Positions 9,383 through 18,386 of a stretch of DNA of 64,000 nucleotides are shown piece by piece. This DNA is from CAWHQZ01 sp963831645 (GTDB lineage: Bacteria > Pseudomonadota > Alphaproteobacteria > Rhizobiales > Aestuariivirgaceae). The notes beneath the pieces were generated by a model. It saw only the letters and a program-made list of their open reading frames with translations, did not search any database and had not been told where the DNA came from. The translations under genes and the position numbers were made by a program. Where the stretch lies: the NCBI GenBank assembly GCA_963831645.1, contig CAWHQZ010000006.1:310001-374000 (forward strand), written 5' to 3'. Numbering within the stretch: the first letter of the stretch is position 1; every line of letters starts with the position of its first letter.

Positions 9383-9477
9383 AATAAAGCTCTGCCGCTA
9401 TACTTTCTTATCAAGGGGCATGGTCGCCTGGGCTTTCCGAAAATCATGGCGTTCCCGGTCCCGCAAGTCATCTCGCG

Positions 9478-10350
9478 TCATTGAACCTCGCGAGCAAATA
9501 ATTCCTCCTCGATTTCTTCTTCGAGAGGTTCAATGAGTTCCTCCTCCAGTTTATAGTTGAGCACCGAGACCCTCCGCTCGTCCTCCTGAAGTTTTTTGAG
9601 GGCAGAGAGTTGTTCCGGCGACATTTGTTCGATGGGAATCGTGCTGCCTCCGGTGATCGCGTCGAGCCTGATCCTGATATCGGCCTCGACCTCCTCCGGA
9701 TCCGTATAGCCGAAACCGGCCTTTCGCATCTCCTCTCCATATTTTTGATAAACAGTCCGCATACGCGGGTCATTCTTGATGAGGACATCCAGGGGGTTGT
9801 TATACGCTTCTTTCAACTGTTCGGGCTTGAATACCTGCCCGATGGCCTTGCGAGTGCAGCCACCGCTGCGCGAGAAATCTTCGGTGTCGAGCCCAACTGC
9901 AAATGTCGCGTCAGTATGCTCGCCCAGCAGCGCGCGGTTGTAGGAGACCTGATCGGCCGGCGACAGATTGCGGTATATGCCGATGTTCCTCTCACCCAAG
10001 CCGACCTTGGCGGGATTGTAACCGTCGGCGTTCTGCGGAGCCTCACCGGTATATAGAGTCGACATGCCGAAGCCGTGTTGTTCGAGGAACTCTTCCTCGC
10101 TCAATCCCGGAAGAGACATGATGGCCGCCATGCCATTGCGGACGGTCTTGTAGTCAGCCGCAATGTACTCGAAACCCTGTTCCTGCATGCACTGCGCGAT
10201 CAAGGCTTCAACTCTCTCAACTGCCTGGACAAGTTCCTTCTCGTTAAGGCCAAACTCCCGTTCACCCGGAAGTTCAGATTGGGCGCTGGCAGTGCCGGCA
10301 AGGCCAAGGATGCTCAATGCTGTTGTTACTGCTTGCAACTTACTCGTCAT
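9478..10350 (-). CDS. secreted protein of unknown function, first gene of the exporter operon
   Basis: The 290-residue product has a clear signal peptide with an AxA-type cut after GTASA near residue 23. A strong ribosome site (GGGAGAGG) precedes the ATG. The mature part contains the pattern ALIAQCMQEQGFEYIAADY near residue 50, a second cysteine in SGGCTRKAIG, and a very acidic C-terminal tail (EEELIEPLEEEIEEELF). The two cysteines could form a disulfide in the periplasm. I do not recognise a named family. Similar Cys-containing secreted proteins with a CMxEQGF-like motif occur, as far as I recall, beside MacB-like exporters in Gram-positive bacteria. Position suggests a substrate, a substrate sensor or an accessory subunit of the exporter. 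The function is open. Confidence 0.75.
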   Translation of the reverse strand: MTSKLQAVTTALSILGLAGTASAQSELPGEREFGLNEKELVQAVERVEALIAQCMQEQGFEYIAADYKTVRNGMAAIMSLPGLSEEEFLEQHGFGMSTLYTGEAPQNADGYNPAKVGLGERNIGIYRNLSPADQVSYNRALLGEHTDATFAVGLDTEDFSRSGGCTRKAIGQVFKPEQLKEAYNNPLDVLIKNDPRMRTVYQKYGEEMRKAGFGYTDPEEVEADIRIRLDAITGGSTIPIEQMSPEQLSALKKLQEDERRVSVLNYKLEEELIEPLEEEIEEELFAREVQ

Positions 10351-10549
10351 GTCATTTCCTCTCCCTTCTTGGGTGAATCAAATTCGACCCGATTGACCGC
10401 CTCGCATGCTCCTCACCGCTGATGCGCGGCTCTCGTGTGAAGTGGGAGCGCCGCCAAGTCTACTCCGTCGGGAGAGCGGTGGAGGCTACCGTACCGGCAG
10501 GGCTCACCTTGCTGCTTTTTCCCGCCTCATAGACTGCTCGTGCGCAGAG

Positions 10550-11071
10550 TCAAATCTCAAGACAAGAGTCGCAACAAAGTAAACCGGGTGGGAGGACTTC
10601 ACCGGTTGCCGGGTGCGCATGACCCTCGATCCTGAGGCCGGCGGAACTCGTCGCTTCGAACTCGTAGGCCCCCTGGTCGACTTCGATTTCATGGACCCGG
10701 TAGCCCTGCGCGGCGAGTTTCTGTGTGAGGTCGGACGGGGAAAGCCATTGTGCCGGCGGCACGTTGAGACGCCCGGCAAGGCAAGGGCGACAACACAGAA
10801 ACCTGGGCACGACGACTTCCCCGGTTGCAAGATGCGCATGATCCTTGCACTTTACGGCGACGGAGCTCGATGCTTCGAACTCGTAGGCCCCGTCCTGGAC
10901 TTCGATCTCATGGACCCGGTTGCCCGGCTCGGCGAGCTTCTGTGTGACCTCGGAGACCGAAAGCCACTGTGCCGGCGGCACATTGAGGCGCTCGGCGCCG
11001 TTGTCATCAGCGAAGGCGAGTCCGGCAGTCACGACAACCGACGCCAGTGACAAGACCGTAGGTGTTTGCAT
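10550..11071 (-). CDS. secreted protein with two tandem PepSY-like domains
   Basis: The 173-residue product has a signal peptide (residues 1-21) and a GGAG ribosome site. The rest is one domain repeated twice with a 73-residue period. Each copy has PPAQWLS, a VTQKLA or LTQKLA helix, HEIEV, GAYEFEA and then HAHxATGEV. This is the pattern of the small PepSY_2 family, where the last motif is normally a DPxTGEV. Each copy ends in a CCxxCL motif (residues 93-97 and 166-170) that is not part of the usual domain. PepSY domains are thought to be protease inhibitors or ligand binders in the periplasm. The doubled CCxxC tails may bind metal or form disulfides. It lies just upstream of the exporter operon but has its own spacing of about 200 bases. 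Confidence 0.82.
   Translation of the reverse strand: MQTPTVLSLASVVVTAGLAFADDNGAERLNVPPAQWLSVSEVTQKLAEPGNRVHEIEVQDGAYEFEASSSVAVKCKDHAHLATGEVVVPRFLCCRPCLAGRLNVPPAQWLSPSDLTQKLAAQGYRVHEIEVDQGAYEFEATSSAGLRIEGHAHPATGEVLPPGLLCCDSCLEI
10556..10990 (-). repeat. tandem intragenic duplication within the PepSY gene
   Basis: Units at 10775-10990 and 10556-10771 encode matching 72-residue blocks. The DNA itself is still clearly similar, for example in the stretches encoding LNVPPAQWLS and VHEIEV. This points to a fairly recent duplication of a single-domain gene. Confidence 0.8.
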
Positions 11072-11188
11072 CGGAGATTCTCCACCTTATGATTTAAAGC
11101 TGGCGACACGGCGCCAAGCAGCAACGGCATATTCGCCAAGGGCCGCTGACGCCCGGCTGATTGTGACCGTCAGAGAGTTGTCAGATGC

Positions 11189-11638
11189 GTGAGCGCCATC
11201 GATCTTTGGATTAACCCGAGTTTCTCCACCATCCTGATGGACATGGGGTCTTTTCTTGCCGCCCTGGGGCTGCCCGAGGAGGCCATCTCGGCGGGCCGGC
11301 TCGCCTCGCGGCTCAATCCGCGCGATACCTCGAACTTTTGGTGCAACTCGGCGATCGCAACGGCGTACTTTGTGGCGGCGGACTACGAGGCGGCCCTGCA
11401 AGAAGCCACGAAAGTTACCCGGTGGCGGCCGGAGTTCCTGAGGGGTCCGCTCCTCTGGGCGCAGCCGCGGCTGCCCTGGAGCGACCGGACGAGGCGCGCG
11501 CCGCAGTGCAGCGTTGCCTCGCGCTAAGGCATGACCTGCGCATTGGCAATGGTACCGCATTTCATGCTGCGGTTCGCCCGTGATGAGGATCATGAGCGGT
11601 TGCTGGCAATGCTGCGGAAGGCCGGGCTGCCGGAGTAA
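11189..11638 (+). pseudogene. C-terminal TPR fragment of an adenylate-cyclase-type protein
   Basis: The peptide LPEEAISAGRLASRLNPRD, then NFWCNSAIATAYFVAADYEAAL and TRWRPEFLRGPLLWA, is the C-terminal TPR tail I know from class III cyclase/TPR proteins of rhizobia. After LLW the frame changes and reads AAAAALERPDEARAAVQRCLALRHDLRI. It changes again to PHFMLRFARDEDHERLLAMLRKAGLPE with a stop at 11636-11638. No cyclase domain or start region is present upstream. With at least two frame changes and a missing N-terminus, this is a dead remnant. Confidence 0.8.
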
Positions 11639-11712
11639 GGCGCGAGACGGAGAAACGGCGCAGAATCACCCGAGGCGACAAGGAACGCGCGGTGGGTCGA
11701 ATGGCAGCATGA

Positions 11713-12644
11713 TCACTGGTTCGGAGGCTGCAACCTCGAAACGCGGCCTCCTGCAATCCAGAGTGAACCGGCGCCGTAGCGGATATATCCGCCTATGCCA
11801 TGGCCTCCGATGAACCTGCGGATCAACGTATTGGTTCCTGGGTCGATCTGCGCGACGGGAGCGCCTGGCATGGACACCCAGACATACCCGCCACCGGCGG
11901 TAATGCTCCCGGAGCCGAGCGGGAGCCCTGTTTTGATTGTGGCCACAAGCTCGCCGGTCTTGGCGTCGATCCTCTGCACCGAGGAATCGCCCTGGCTGAA
12001 CACTCAGATAGACCCTTCACCGGCGGCCAGGAAGCGTGGGGACTCGTGGAGTTTCGTGATCGAGCCTGATGGTATTGGTCCGCGGATTTATTCGGTAGAG
12101 TTCGTTTCCGGCGTATCCCGTTACCCACACGGAGCCATAGTCGACAACCACGCTGGAGCCGCTCGACGGCAAGGAAATTTTCGCCTCCGCAATGCCACTT
12201 CGGGCATTGAAGCGCGTCAGCGTTTTGTCAAATTCCTCTGCGGTTATGACCCAAACCGCACCTTCACCGACACCGATGCTTCCCTCGGTCGACAGCATCG
12301 GCACCCGTATCTCCTTCGTCACTGAATAATCATTCGGGTCGATTCTGAAGATCGCTCTCTTTCGTACGTCAGAGACCCAGACTGCAGCCTCACCGATTGC
12401 CATCGTCTGGGGAGTGTTGATCCCGTCGATTCTGATTTCGGTGAACTCGTTGTTTGTGGGTTCGACGCTGCACCAAAGTCGCACCGCATGCAGTCATCAT
12501 CCACAGCGAACCGAAACCAAACTCCATGGCGGAAACCAGTCGGTGGACTTTTGCTTGAACAACCAGCTTGTCAGCGGATAGTTCCTCGGCTGCCAAAGCC
12601 GGGCTGGCCATAAGCATGCAGGCAAGGATCGGCGCCTTAAACAA
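11713..12644 (-). pseudogene. broken periplasmic YVTN/Vgb-like beta-propeller gene
   Basis: Three minus-strand pieces together make one beta-propeller protein. Piece one (from 12644) has a signal peptide and runs to GFGSLWMMTA near 12490. Piece two (12484 to about 12050) contains repeats such as GEAAVWVSDVRKRAIFRIDP and GEGAVWVITAEEF. Piece three reads FLAAGEGSI, a stop at 12004-12006, then VFSQGDSSVQRIDAKTGELV and ends at 11713. The GxGAVWV...IDPxT pattern is typical of Vgb-lyase/YVTN propellers. Two frameshifts and a TGA where Trp is expected separate the pieces. Several independent lesions argue for true loss. It lies directly after the sulfite-oxidase gene, so it may once have been its partner. 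Confidence 0.83.
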
Positions 12645-12732
12645 AACCGTCTCATTGTTGGGTCTCCAGACCCTCTCGATTATCTCGTTCCTGCCATCAT
12701 TGGTCGCGCGATCCCTGGCAGCAAGATTTCCC

Positions 12733-13891
12733 TCAGGCGATGCGGATGCGGCGCGTCACCTGGCCGTTGCTTTCCCAATAGGTGTGTTTTTTGGCGATCA
12801 AGGGATCGTCCATCGCCGGTTGAATTTGCCCCGTCGTATCGATCGCACGCGAGGTGATCGTGTGTTCTCCGGAGGAGGGACTTGCCCAATCGAGGGACCA
12901 TATCTTCCAGGCGTCTTCGGCCTCCTCGCTGTGATCGATGATCGCCGGTGCCCATGGCGCTTGATCGATTTGCACTTCCACCCGGTCGATCGGTGCTCCC
13001 CAAGCTGCCCCGATGATCCGGTAATCTGTGTCTTTCCGGGTGACCTTCGCGGGCGCGGACTTTATCCGGGCCCGGCCGACCGAGGTTTCGGTCCACACGG
13101 TCTCGCCGTCGTGCTCTTCTTCCCGGATGGTGACATAGTCGCGGGCCATCAGCAGGCTCATGAAGCGTTTATCGCGAACCTCGATGCGCTTCAGCCACTT
13201 GACGTTGGCGATCCCGTACCAGCCCGGAGCAATCAGCCGCAGCGGGAAGCCATTGGGCGCCGGCAGGGTCGCTCCGTTCATTTCATAGCAGAGTAGGTTG
13301 TCGGGGTTCATCGCATCGGCGAGCGACATGCTGCGCGCGAACTCCTGTTGCATCTTGATGTCGCGTATCGTGACTTCGCCCTTGTCGGCGCCGAAAAAGA
13401 CAACCTCGATGCCATTTTCCAGGACGCCGGCCTCCTCGAGGATCGGGGCGAGCGGCGTGCCTGCCCAACGGGCATTGCCGATGCCGCCGGTGAAAAAGGG
13501 GAAGCCGTGGTTGCCCGAGCATTCCACCGTGAAAACGACCTCCTGGCGCGGCCGCGCCTTGATGTCGGCGAGCGTCAACTTCAGGGGCTTCTTGACCAGG
13601 CCCCCGATCTCGAGGGACCACGTCTTGTCGTCGATCGTTGGTCGATTGAAATGCGAGATGCTGAAGAACTTGTCGTTTGGAGTTATCCAGCTATCCAGAT
13701 CCTCCCAGACAAGCTGCGTTTGAATCCCTACCGGATCGGGATTTGCCGTCGGCTGATCGAGCCAGGGAATAACCTCCTCGCCCGGCCGCGTTGGAAAGGC
13801 GTAGGCCCAGACGCGAAGCATAAAGGCCGGCAATTCCGGCGAGAACCGCACTGCCTTGAACGATAAATTCTCTGCGTCGAAGATCAGGCAT
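12733..13891 (-). CDS. Tat-exported sulfite-oxidase-family molybdoprotein, with apparent frameshift
   Basis: The mature part matches the sulfite oxidase/SoxC-type molybdopterin enzymes. It has VECSGNHGFPFFTGGIGNARW with the Mo-ligand Cys in ECSGN, then NGFPLRLIAPGWYGIANVKW. A C-terminal dimerisation domain ends with HTYWESNGQVTRR. The correct N-terminus is in the next frame. It starts at 13891 after a GGGAGGG site and reads MPDLRRREFIVQGSAVLAGIAG, a clear twin-arginine signal. The frame joins to the mature part (AYAFPTRPGEEVIPWLD) only if one G of the GGG at 13806-13808 is dropped. The enzyme would act in the periplasm on sulfite or a related substrate. As written it is split; a sequencing error is quite possible. 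No haem-c partner gene is adjacent. Confidence 0.85.
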
Positions 13892-14288
13892 GTCTTTTCC
13901 CTCCCAGATACTCCGGAACGGGCTGCCGCGCACCTCGGCCACAGCCTGAGCACGGATCGGCGCACGCGGTTCTCGCCACACTCGGAAATGTCCCGTGTGA
14001 GGTCGAGTTCAGCAGCGCGTTCAAAACATGTGAAGTACCGGACGCTTTTCTGGTTGCGTCTCGTGCGTTGAGACTGCTCCTTTGCAAAAGGAGAGTCCAT
14101 AGTCATTCTTAGTCGCAGCATGATGCGACCGTTCGCAGCCCCTGAATGTTTCGGCAGCAATCATCGCGAGAGCGAACTATCCCCCCAGACATCGCGGAAC
14201 CAACGCGATCGACCCAGAGCCCATCGATCGAGTTGCCTAACGGCAGCCTTTGCTCGGGGACAACCTCACTCTGGGCATCAGAACAGAT
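13892..14288. other. non-coding stretch upstream of the sulfite-oxidase gene
   Basis: About 400 bases show no conserved coding region on either strand. The only clear structure is a perfect inverted repeat at 14077-14093 (CTCCTTT, GCA, AAAGGAG), about 185 bases upstream of the Tat-signal start. An open frame on the minus strand runs through the stretch in the sulfite-oxidase mature frame, but it does not resemble the family. Confidence 0.5.
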
Positions 14289-15083
14289 TCACGCCAGCAG
14301 CAGCCTGTCATCGGACAGCGGTTCGCCGCGGTGCTTGGCGAAGAGCGCCAGCAGGTCTGGCACCTGCAGTCCCTTGCGCTGCGGGCCCGCGAGATCGAAT
14401 ACGATCCGCCCCTCGTGCAGCATCACTACACGCTCACCGTGGTCGAGGGCCAGGCGCATTGAGTGGGTGACCATCAGCGTGGTCAGCTTCTGCTCTTCGA
14501 CGATCCGGGCGGTGAGGTCGAGCACGAACTCGGCGGTTTTTGGATCGAGCGCCGCTGTGTGCTCGTCCAGCAGCAGGATCTTCATCGGCTGCAGGGTGGC
14601 CATCAGCAGGCTGACGGCCTGGCGCTGGCCGCCCGACAGCAGGCCCATGCGATCGGCAAGCCGGTTCTCGAGGCCCAGCTTCAAGAGCCGAAGACGGCTG
14701 CGGAACTCGTCGCGGCGGCATCGGTCGAGGGCGCGCTTTAGACCGCGGCTACGGCCGCGGGCGGCAGCGAGCGCCAGGTTCTCCTCGATGCTGAGATCAG
14801 CGCACGAGCCGGCCATTGGATCCTGGAACACGCGCGCCACGAACTGGGCCCGGCGCGGCGCGGGCCAGCCTGTAACATCGGCGCCAGCGATCTCGATCCG
14901 CCCGGTTGCGAGCCGCGCGTCACCGGTGAGCGCATTCAGCAGCGTCGACTTACCGGCCCCGTTGGAGCCGATCACGCTCAAGAACTGACCCTCCGGAATG
15001 TCGATGTCGAGACCGCGCAGCGCTCGCGTCTCCGTGGGCGTGCCCGGATTGTAGACGACCGCGATGCTCCGGGCACGGATCAT
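14289..15083 (-). CDS. ABC transporter ATP-binding protein of an ABC_sub_bind-type importer
   Basis: From the ATG at 15083 the product is 264 residues. Walker A is GSNGAGKST at 39-47. The signature LLSGGQRQAVSLLMA and Walker B ILLLDEHTAALDP follow, and the H-loop is VTHSM. Having DEHTAALDP rather than DEPTAGLD is normal for the ATPases that accompany ABC_sub_bind permeases. The start overlaps the permease stop in ATGA, so it is the last gene of a binding protein-permease-ATPase operon on the minus strand. A slightly longer form from 15104 is possible, but the overlap favours 15083. Confidence 0.92.
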   Translation of the reverse strand: MIRARSIAVVYNPGTPTETRALRGLDIDIPEGQFLSVIGSNGAGKSTLLNALTGDARLATGRIEIAGADVTGWPAPRRAQFVARVFQDPMAGSCADLSIEENLALAAARGRSRGLKRALDRCRRDEFRSRLRLLKLGLENRLADRMGLLSGGQRQAVSLLMATLQPMKILLLDEHTAALDPKTAEFVLDLTARIVEEQKLTTLMVTHSMRLALDHGERVVMLHEGRIVFDLAGPQRKGLQVPDLLALFAKHRGEPLSDDRLLLA

Positions 15084-15982
15084 CGTTTCGCGGCCGCGCC
15101 CCACAAAGCCCGCAGCGGATTGCCCACCCGCGGGAGGATCAGCGCTACCGCCACCAGTGCGGCCGTGATCAGGTTGAGATCAGAGGCGCTGAGGCCGAGA
15201 AGGCCGGCATTGAGGGCAAGGGCAACTGCCAACCGATAGATGACGGACCCGGCGACGCAGGCCGCGACCCACAGCGCGATCGAGCGCGTGCCGACGATGG
15301 CCTCACCGACGATCACCGCCGCCAGGCCGACGACGATCGTGCCGGTTCCCATCGTCACGTCGGCAAATCCGTTCATCTGCGCGAACAGCGCCCCGGCCAG
15401 CGCCACCAAGGCGTTGCTCAGCGCCATGCCGACATAGATTGATCGCGTCGTATCCACGCCCTGCGCGCGCGCCATACGTGGATTGCTGCCGGTGGCGCGC
15501 ATGGCGAGACCATAGTCTGATGCCAGAAACCGCACGATCAGGCCCGCGGCGCCGGCGACCACGACGCCGGCGACCAGAGGCTGCAGATATATATTTGCGA
15601 CGCCTTGGCCCTGGAATGGTGTCAGCACTGTCGGCTCGCCGATGAGCGCCACGTTCGGCCGCCCCATGATGCGCAGGTTGATGGAATAAAGCGCGATCAT
15701 CGTCAGGATGCTGGCAAGCAGGTGCAGGATGCCGAAGCGCAAGTTGAGCCCCGCTGTCACCAGACCGGCCAGCGCGCCGGCGCCCACGGCCAGCACAGTG
15801 GCGACATAGGGATCAACTCCGCCGACGATCAGCGCCGCCGTCGCCGCTGCACCCAGGGGGAAACTGCCGTCCACCGTCAGGTCGGGAAAACTGAGGACGC
15901 GAAAGGAGAGAAATACGCCGATTGCAACGAGGCCGAAGACGAGGCCGATCTCGATGGCGCCCAGAAACGCGACGACATTCAT
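15080..15982 (-). CDS. ABC transporter permease, branched-chain (LivH-like) type
   Basis: The 300-residue protein is almost all hydrophobic, with about eight membrane spans. The cytoplasmic coupling region includes DYGLAMRATGSNPRMARAQGVDT, which is characteristic of BPD_transp_2 permeases paired with ABC_sub_bind binding proteins. The opening VFGLVAIGVFLSFRVLSFPDLTVDGSFPLGAA is also typical. It stands between the binding protein (41 bases upstream) and the ATPase (ATGA overlap). Some homologous systems are linked to tryptophan or tyrosine uptake in Gram-positive bacteria, but the substrate here cannot be told from the sequence. Confidence 0.92.
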   Translation of the reverse strand: MNVVAFLGAIEIGLVFGLVAIGVFLSFRVLSFPDLTVDGSFPLGAAATAALIVGGVDPYVATVLAVGAGALAGLVTAGLNLRFGILHLLASILTMIALYSINLRIMGRPNVALIGEPTVLTPFQGQGVANIYLQPLVAGVVVAGAAGLIVRFLASDYGLAMRATGSNPRMARAQGVDTTRSIYVGMALSNALVALAGALFAQMNGFADVTMGTGTIVVGLAAVIVGEAIVGTRSIALWVAACVAGSVIYRLAVALALNAGLLGLSASDLNLITAALVAVALILPRVGNPLRALWGAAAKR

Positions 15983-16022
15983 GAAGCACGCAGGCGGATC
16001 GACCCTGTCTGCCGATCGTCGC

Positions 16023-16997
16023 CTACTTCACCACCTCCTTCGCCTTCGCGACCACGGCCGCGGAAATCGTGACCCCCATTTTCTCGGCCGCGCCCGGATT
16101 GACGAAGAGCTCGGTGATCTCCACGCCCTCAACAGCAATGTCGCCGGGTTTCTCGCCCTTGAGGACACGCAACACGATGCGGCCGGTTTGCCGCCCCACG
16201 TCATAGTAGTTGAAGCCGACGGCGGCGAGTGCGCCCCGTTTGACTGAATCGGTGTCCCCTGCATAGACGGGCAGCTTGTTCTCGGCGCCGACCTTGATTA
16301 CCGCCTCGAGCGCTGAGACGATCGTGTTGTCGGTCGGCACGTAGATGACGTCGACCTTGCCTACCAGGCTCTGCGCCGCCGCCAGCACGTCGGACGATTT
16401 CGGCGCCGCCGCCTCGACGATCGTAAAGCCCGCCGCGGCGCCTTTCTCCTTCAGCAGCCCTACCAGGGTGACCGCGTTGGCTTCGCCGGGATTGTAGGGC
16501 ACGCCGATCTTCCTGGCTGCCGGTGTGATCTCCCTGATCAGATCGATATGTTTGCTGATCGGCGACAGGTCGCTCATTCCCGTGACGTTGCCGCCGGGCT
16601 TGTCCAGGTTGGCGACCAGCTTGGCCCCGAGCGGGTCGGTGACGGCCGTGAAGACGACCGGGATGTCGCTGGTCGCCCCAACCACCGCCTGGGCCGACGG
16701 TGTCGAGATCGGCACGATCACGGCCGGCTTCTCGCCGACGAACTTCTGCGCGATCTGTACGGCTGTACCGGGATTTCCCTGCGCGCTCTCGTACACGAAC
16801 TTGAAGCTCTTGCCGTCCTCGTACCCGGCGGCCTTCAGTTCATCACGAACTCCATCGCGGCAGGCATCGAGCGCCGGATGCTCGACGATAGCCGTCACCG
16901 CGACCACTGCGTCCTGAGCGGCGATAGGCTGACACAGCACAATTCCACCCAGCAGCAACCCCACGGCTGCCGGCAGACGACGACGCGGCCACGACAT
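16023..16997 (-). CDS. ABC transporter substrate-binding protein (ABC_sub_bind family)
   Basis: The start at 16997 follows a perfect AGGGAGG ribosome site and gives 324 residues. The signal peptide ends at PIAAQ near residue 28. The mature part has the family pattern AVTAIVEHPALDACRDGVRDEL, then VPISTPSAQAVVG, DIPVVFTAVTDPLGAKLV and GGNVTGMSDLSP. This binding protein of two Rossmann-like lobes captures its ligand in the periplasm and hands it to the permease encoded just downstream. It is the first gene of the three-gene operon. Confidence 0.94.
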   Translation of the reverse strand: MSWPRRRLPAAVGLLLGGIVLCQPIAAQDAVVAVTAIVEHPALDACRDGVRDELKAAGYEDGKSFKFVYESAQGNPGTAVQIAQKFVGEKPAVIVPISTPSAQAVVGATSDIPVVFTAVTDPLGAKLVANLDKPGGNVTGMSDLSPISKHIDLIREITPAARKIGVPYNPGEANAVTLVGLLKEKGAAAGFTIVEAAAPKSSDVLAAAQSLVGKVDVIYVPTDNTIVSALEAVIKVGAENKLPVYAGDTDSVKRGALAAVGFNYYDVGRQTGRIVLRVLKGEKPGDIAVEGVEITELFVNPGAAEKMGVTISAAVVAKAKEVVK

Positions 16998-17115
16998 GGA
17001 ACACCTCCCTTGGAACCTGATTGGCTTGACATCAGGCAACACCCGACTATGGCCATGCGTCAAGCCGTGTCGAGCGTTCGTCCCTAACCGTCGGCTGGCG
17101 GTGACGTTGTCCTCG

Positions 17116-18345
17116 TCACCTTTCTTCCGGCGGCTTCAGGTGACGGAATTGCACCAGCAGCAGCAGGTCGTAGCCGATTTTCAACGTGCCGCAGATCACG
17201 AGCGGCCATCCCTTGAAGGAAGCGCCGAGCAGCGCGCCGCCGATGGCCGGGCTCAGCGACGCGGCAAGGCTGCGCGGGATTGAGGTAAAGCTCGCCGCGG
17301 CAGGCCGCTCGAACTCGGTGACCACCGCCATGACGTAGGAGGACCGCGTCGGCACGTCCATCTGTGACAGCGCGGCGCGCAGTAAAAGCAGGGCGAGTGC
17401 GCCGGGCAGAGTCGGCGCGAGCGCCGCCAGGATCAGGCAGACGCTTGACGGAATGTGCGTGAATACCATGGTGTTCACCAGTCCGATTCGCTGCGCGAGC
17501 CAGGCAGCGACCGGAAACGAGAACGCCGACAAGACGCCCGACCAGAAGAAGAACAGGCTGGCGGCCCACAAGGACACCTCGAAGCGCTCGAACAACCACA
17601 GGGCGAGCAGCGACTGAACGACCAGGCCGCCAGCGAATGCGTCGAGGCTGAAAAGAGCGGCGAGCTTGTAGACGATACGCCGTGAGGGTCCGAGCGCGGT
17701 GGTTGCCGATCGGTCCGCCGGAACCGGGCGCCGCGGAATTTGCAGGTAAGCGAGACCACCGGCGAGACCGAGCAGCGCATAGAGGACGAACATCGATTTG
17801 ATGGCGGTGAGCCGGTCGAGGCTCGTTGCGGCCAGGAGATCGGGTGCTGCGGCCAGGAGCGCGCCAAGCGCTCCGGCAAGCGCACCGACGAGACTGTAGC
17901 GCGCGAACATCCTGGTGCGGTCGTCAGCAGCGACCTCGCGCGCCAGCACCGCGTGTTCCAGCGGGATGAACATGCTGACGCTTCCGCTCGATGGATTTAT
18001 CGTCCCGACGAACACGACGACGAGAAGCACCGCATAGTCGTCGATCACCGCGACGGTAAGGCCAGTAGCGATCATGAGAGCCGCTGCTCCCAGGAGCAGC
18101 TGGCGATAGTCGTAACGCGTCCCGAGGAGACCGACGGTGAAAGTCAGCAGCGAGGAGCCGAGCAAGGCGGCCGTGGCAACCAGGCCGACTTGCAGTGGCG
18201 ACAGCCCCAGCGCCGTCAAGTAGACGGGCAGGAGCACGGCGACGAACCCGTCACCGAAATCGCGCGCGCCGCGTGCGAACAGCAGGTAGTTGATTGCCGC
18301 TCGCTCGTCCGCCGGGGCAGTATTAATGGCCTGTCTCGTGGTCAC
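17116..18345 (-). CDS. MFS transporter
   Basis: The 409-residue product has about twelve membrane spans in two halves with a basic loop between them near residue 210. An MFS-like ARGARDFGDGF opens the first span and LGTRYDYRQL lies between spans 2 and 3. The only sensible start is a GTG at 18345. It lies 41 bases downstream of the EF-G-like gene on the same strand and about 120 bases before the ABC_sub_bind operon. The substrate is unknown. Similar carriers have been filed as drug or sugar-phosphate transporters without proof. Confidence 0.85.
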   Translation of the reverse strand: MTTRQAINTAPADERAAINYLLFARGARDFGDGFVAVLLPVYLTALGLSPLQVGLVATAALLGSSLLTFTVGLLGTRYDYRQLLLGAAALMIATGLTVAVIDDYAVLLVVVFVGTINPSSGSVSMFIPLEHAVLAREVAADDRTRMFARYSLVGALAGALGALLAAAPDLLAATSLDRLTAIKSMFVLYALLGLAGGLAYLQIPRRPVPADRSATTALGPSRRIVYKLAALFSLDAFAGGLVVQSLLALWLFERFEVSLWAASLFFFWSGVLSAFSFPVAAWLAQRIGLVNTMVFTHIPSSVCLILAALAPTLPGALALLLLRAALSQMDVPTRSSYVMAVVTEFERPAAASFTSIPRSLAASLSPAIGGALLGASFKGWPLVICGTLKIGYDLLLLVQFRHLKPPEER

Positions 18346-18386
18346 TCAAAACGCGACAGGCGCTCGCCCTGGAATACTCCAGCGTC

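Noticed and set aside
12680..14160. Start of the sulfite-oxidase protein at 14160
   Set aside because: The extra 120 residues do not resemble the family, while a Tat signal with a good ribosome site is one frame away at 13891.
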